From NCBI GenBank assembly GCA_002292015.1, contig DBBD01000049.1, forward strand, positions 1 through 7,140: 7,140 nt of DNA, written 5' to 3'. Positions 5,455 through 7,140 of the stretch are shown in pieces; the stretch's first letter is position 1; each line of letters opens with the position of its first letter. The notes beneath the pieces are model-generated. The model saw nothing but the letters and a program-made list of their open reading frames with translations. It was not told the DNA's origin and did no database searches. Source of the DNA: Firmicutes bacterium UBA993 (lineage in GTDB: Bacteria; Bacillota; Dethiobacteria; DTU022). The position numbers were made by a program, and so were the translations under genes.

Positions 5455-5675
5455 ACTTGGGGGTTATGCGGGGGTTACAGGAATGGGGGGCAAATACTGG
5501 TTAAACTCTGACCTCAGATCTGCTCAGCACTTACCCGATGATATCTATTCCGCTCAGCTCTGGGTATGAATGCCATAGTATACTTGTTCCCGCAACGCAA
5601 ACTATTATCGTTTCACTCATTAAATTTTTATGCTACCCCCCTCTAAAAAACCTTACTTCTAGCCGTTTCCGACAC
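5455..5675. other. Intergenic region between rlmCD and the rplU promoter
   Basis: I find no gene or tRNA here. After the methyltransferase stop on the minus strand there is a short T-run (5650-5645) but no convincing stem before it, so no clear intrinsic terminator. Nearer the rplU promoter lie an imperfect inverted repeat centred on CAGATCTG (5508-5527), two copies of GCTCAGC (5522-5528 and 5552-5558, plus strand), and the 11-base-period repeat GGGGGTTA at 5459-5477. Confidence 0.5.
5459..5477. repeat. Two direct repeats GGGGGTTA, one helical turn apart
   Basis: GGGGGTTA occurs at 5459-5466 and again at 5470-5477 (TAACCCCC on the transcribed strand), an 11-base period that puts both copies on the same DNA face. 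The proximal copy ends about five bases upstream of the rplU -35 box. The placement would suit an activator or repressor, but the repeat is short and may be chance. Confidence 0.4.
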
Positions 5676-7040
5676 TCACTTACCTACCCTTGTCATCAAT
5701 GCTACCGTTTCAACATGGCTGGTCTGAGGGAACATATCGACAGGCTGGGCTTTAATGGCCTGAAAGCCGCTTTGCTGAAACAATCCGAGATCGCGGGCTA
5801 AAGTGGCCGGGTTACAGGAAATATAAACAATGCGCTCCGGCTTTATTTCAGCCATAGTTTTGGACAAAGACGCGCTGCAGCCTTTGCGTGGTGGATCCAG
5901 TATAATGGTAATCGGTCTTTTCCCCTGCCTCAGCAACTCACCAGCCTTTTCGATCGGCGAAGCAATAAACTTTACATTATTGATCCCGTTTGCAGCGGCG
6001 TTTTTACGGGCATCTTCGATCGCTTCAACCTCGCTATCGACGCCGACAACTTCGTTCGCAGCCTGGCTCAGGTAGAGGGCAAAGTTTCCGGTGCCGCAGT
6101 AGAGATCGTATGCAGTATCTGGATTGCCGGCATAAGAGGCGGCTAGTTCGAAGAGCCTCTTTGCCTGCTGGGAATTAACCTGGAAAAATGAAGGTGATGA
6201 TATCCGGTAGCAAAAGGGCTCGATTCTTTCTTCAATAAATGGACTGCCGCTGATCAGTTGATATTGTATGTTTTTATTTCTGCCAGTTTTAACTAATATT
6301 CCGGCCAGTTTATCCCCCAGGTATTTACTGATAGATTTAGAGAAGCCCTCCACAGAAACCGAGCTTTCTAATCTGCCTCTATACCCCAAGGTGATCAATA
6401 CTTGCCCGGTTGCATAAGAGCTGCGTAGCTCAGCTTCGTGGATATCGGGAAGTAACTTACGGCCTTTTCCTCCCGGGGCCGCATTATCTGCAAACGCTTT
6501 ACGAATGGCTTTGATTGCCAGCATATTGTGTGGATGTTGGATCAGGCAGTCTTCAATCTCGATGATTTGCCGGCTATTTGATTTAAAGAAACCGGCTCTT
6601 AAGCTATTCCGGTCTGCACTTATATGGAAGCGGGCTTTATTACGGTAGCGGTAAGAGCTGTCCATGCCGATTATTGGCAGGACCGGCACCTCCAGTTTGC
6701 CGATCCGGTTGAGGGCCTCTTTTACCCGTGCCTCTTTCCAGGCCAGCTGCGCTTGGTAGGCCAGGTGCTGCAGCTGACAGCCGCCGCAGCTATAATAGTG
6801 GGGGCAGGGAGGGGTTGCCCGGTCAGCGGACTTGACGGTTATATCTAAAAGTTTTGCCCGGAGGAATTTTTTATATAGTGATTCAATCTCAACTTCAACT
6901 TCTTCTCCCGGCAGGGCGCCGGGTACAAATGTTACCAGGTTTTCCAGCCTGCCAACTCCATCTCCGTCATGATTCAGGTCGCGGATCTTAACTAATGCCC
7001 TGGTTCCGACCAGGTTTTTAGTAGGTTTTTCAATCATCAT
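5676..7040 (-). CDS. rlmCD: 23S rRNA (uracil-5-)-methyltransferase, RlmD/RlmCD type
   Basis: This 454-residue enzyme should methylate C5 of uridine in 23S rRNA using S-adenosylmethionine. An N-terminal TRAM RNA-binding domain spans about 8-68. The iron-sulfur ligands C79, C85, C88 (C-x5-C-GG-C) and C165 are all present. FFQVN is at 285-289. The SAM-binding loop DLYCGTGNF is at 312-320, with D335 following. DPPRKG is at 382-387, the nucleophile C409 lies in SCNP, and HVETV at 442-446 provides the general base E444. In Gram-positive bacteria one such enzyme (RlmCD) can modify both U747 and U1939 (E. coli numbering), so the symbol is tentative and RlmD or another TrmA-family target is possible. 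Two adjacent ATG codons exist (7040 and 7037); GGAG lies six or nine bases upstream. Confidence 0.92.
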   Translation of the reverse strand: MMIEKPTKNLVGTRALVKIRDLNHDGDGVGRLENLVTFVPGALPGEEVEVEIESLYKKFLRAKLLDITVKSADRATPPCPHYYSCGGCQLQHLAYQAQLAWKEARVKEALNRIGKLEVPVLPIIGMDSSYRYRNKARFHISADRNSLRAGFFKSNSRQIIEIEDCLIQHPHNMLAIKAIRKAFADNAAPGGKGRKLLPDIHEAELRSSYATGQVLITLGYRGRLESSVSVEGFSKSISKYLGDKLAGILVKTGRNKNIQYQLISGSPFIEERIEPFCYRISSPSFFQVNSQQAKRLFELAASYAGNPDTAYDLYCGTGNFALYLSQAANEVVGVDSEVEAIEDARKNAAANGINNVKFIASPIEKAGELLRQGKRPITIILDPPRKGCSASLSKTMAEIKPERIVYISCNPATLARDLGLFQQSGFQAIKAQPVDMFPQTSHVETVALMTRVGK

Positions 7041-7140
7041 AATTAACTCCGCTTGGTTTAGTCCTTGGGATTGATCTATCCTGTTTTTTAATTTTTAACG
7101 AAGTTGTTGACGGCAAAGCAAAAAAAGGTCGTACCATAAA

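Noticed and set aside
5327..5675. A tRNA or T-box riboswitch in the gap before rplU
   Set aside because: I looked for a T-loop (GGTTCGAAT-like), an acceptor stem and a T-box core (GGTGGAACC-like) and found none.
5538..5801. An 87-codon plus-strand open frame crossing the end of the methyltransferase gene
   Set aside because: Its second half is the complement of conserved catalytic sequence (the HVETV region). I see no Shine-Dalgarno site or family match.
7041..7140. A promoter for the methyltransferase gene and an upstream gene tail
   Set aside because: The best box pair (TTGCTT with TAAAAA) has too many mismatches. Short open frames at the edge match nothing I recognise.
1..7140. CRISPR arrays, insertion sequences, phage or defence genes
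   Set aside because: No repeat-spacer pattern, transposase, integrase or terminal repeats are visible. The genes are ordinary chromosomal ones in a conserved order.

Overview
This window looks like a chromosomal housekeeping region from a low-to-mid GC Gram-positive bacterium, most likely class Clostridia. The main reason is gene order: rplU, rpmA, obgE, nadD, yqeK and rsfS follow one another in the arrangement known from Firmicutes. The strong Shine-Dalgarno sites (for example GAGGTGATC), the use of TTG starts and a sigma-A-type promoter fit this. I cannot name a genus from sequence alone. Every well-supported gene is on the minus strand, so transcription runs from high to low coordinates.

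In transcription order: (1) 7040-5676, an RlmD/RlmCD-type 23S rRNA uracil-5 methyltransferase; (2) about 260 bases without a gene, ending in a good promoter (5425-5454) and a structured rplU leader RNA (about 5417-5327); (3) rplU and rpmA, followed by a strong intrinsic terminator (4637-4667); (4) obgE, then nadD (TTG start); (5) a small single-RRM RNA-binding protein, possibly with its own promoter; (6) yqeK and rsfS (TTG start); (7) a ThiF/MoeB/HesA-family E1-like protein; (8) 351 bases at the left edge with no recognisable gene.

The theme is ribosome and RNA biology plus nucleotide metabolism. There are two large-subunit proteins, a ribosome-assembly GTPase (Obg), a ribosome-silencing factor (RsfS), an rRNA methyltransferase and an RNA-binding protein. 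With them are NAD synthesis (NadD) and a putative Ap4A hydrolase (YqeK). The ThiF-like gene suggests sulfur-carrier activation, but no carrier gene is visible.

I did not find a novel defence, mobile or biosynthetic system. The points most worth a second look are: an L27 without the cleavable N-terminal extension typical of Firmicutes, together with absence of the prp (ysxB) gene from its usual place; the RRM gene inserted between nadD and yqeK, with a palindrome filling its putative promoter spacer; the structured rplU leader; the terminator dividing rpmA from obgE; and the zinc-motif-free orphan E1-like protein.
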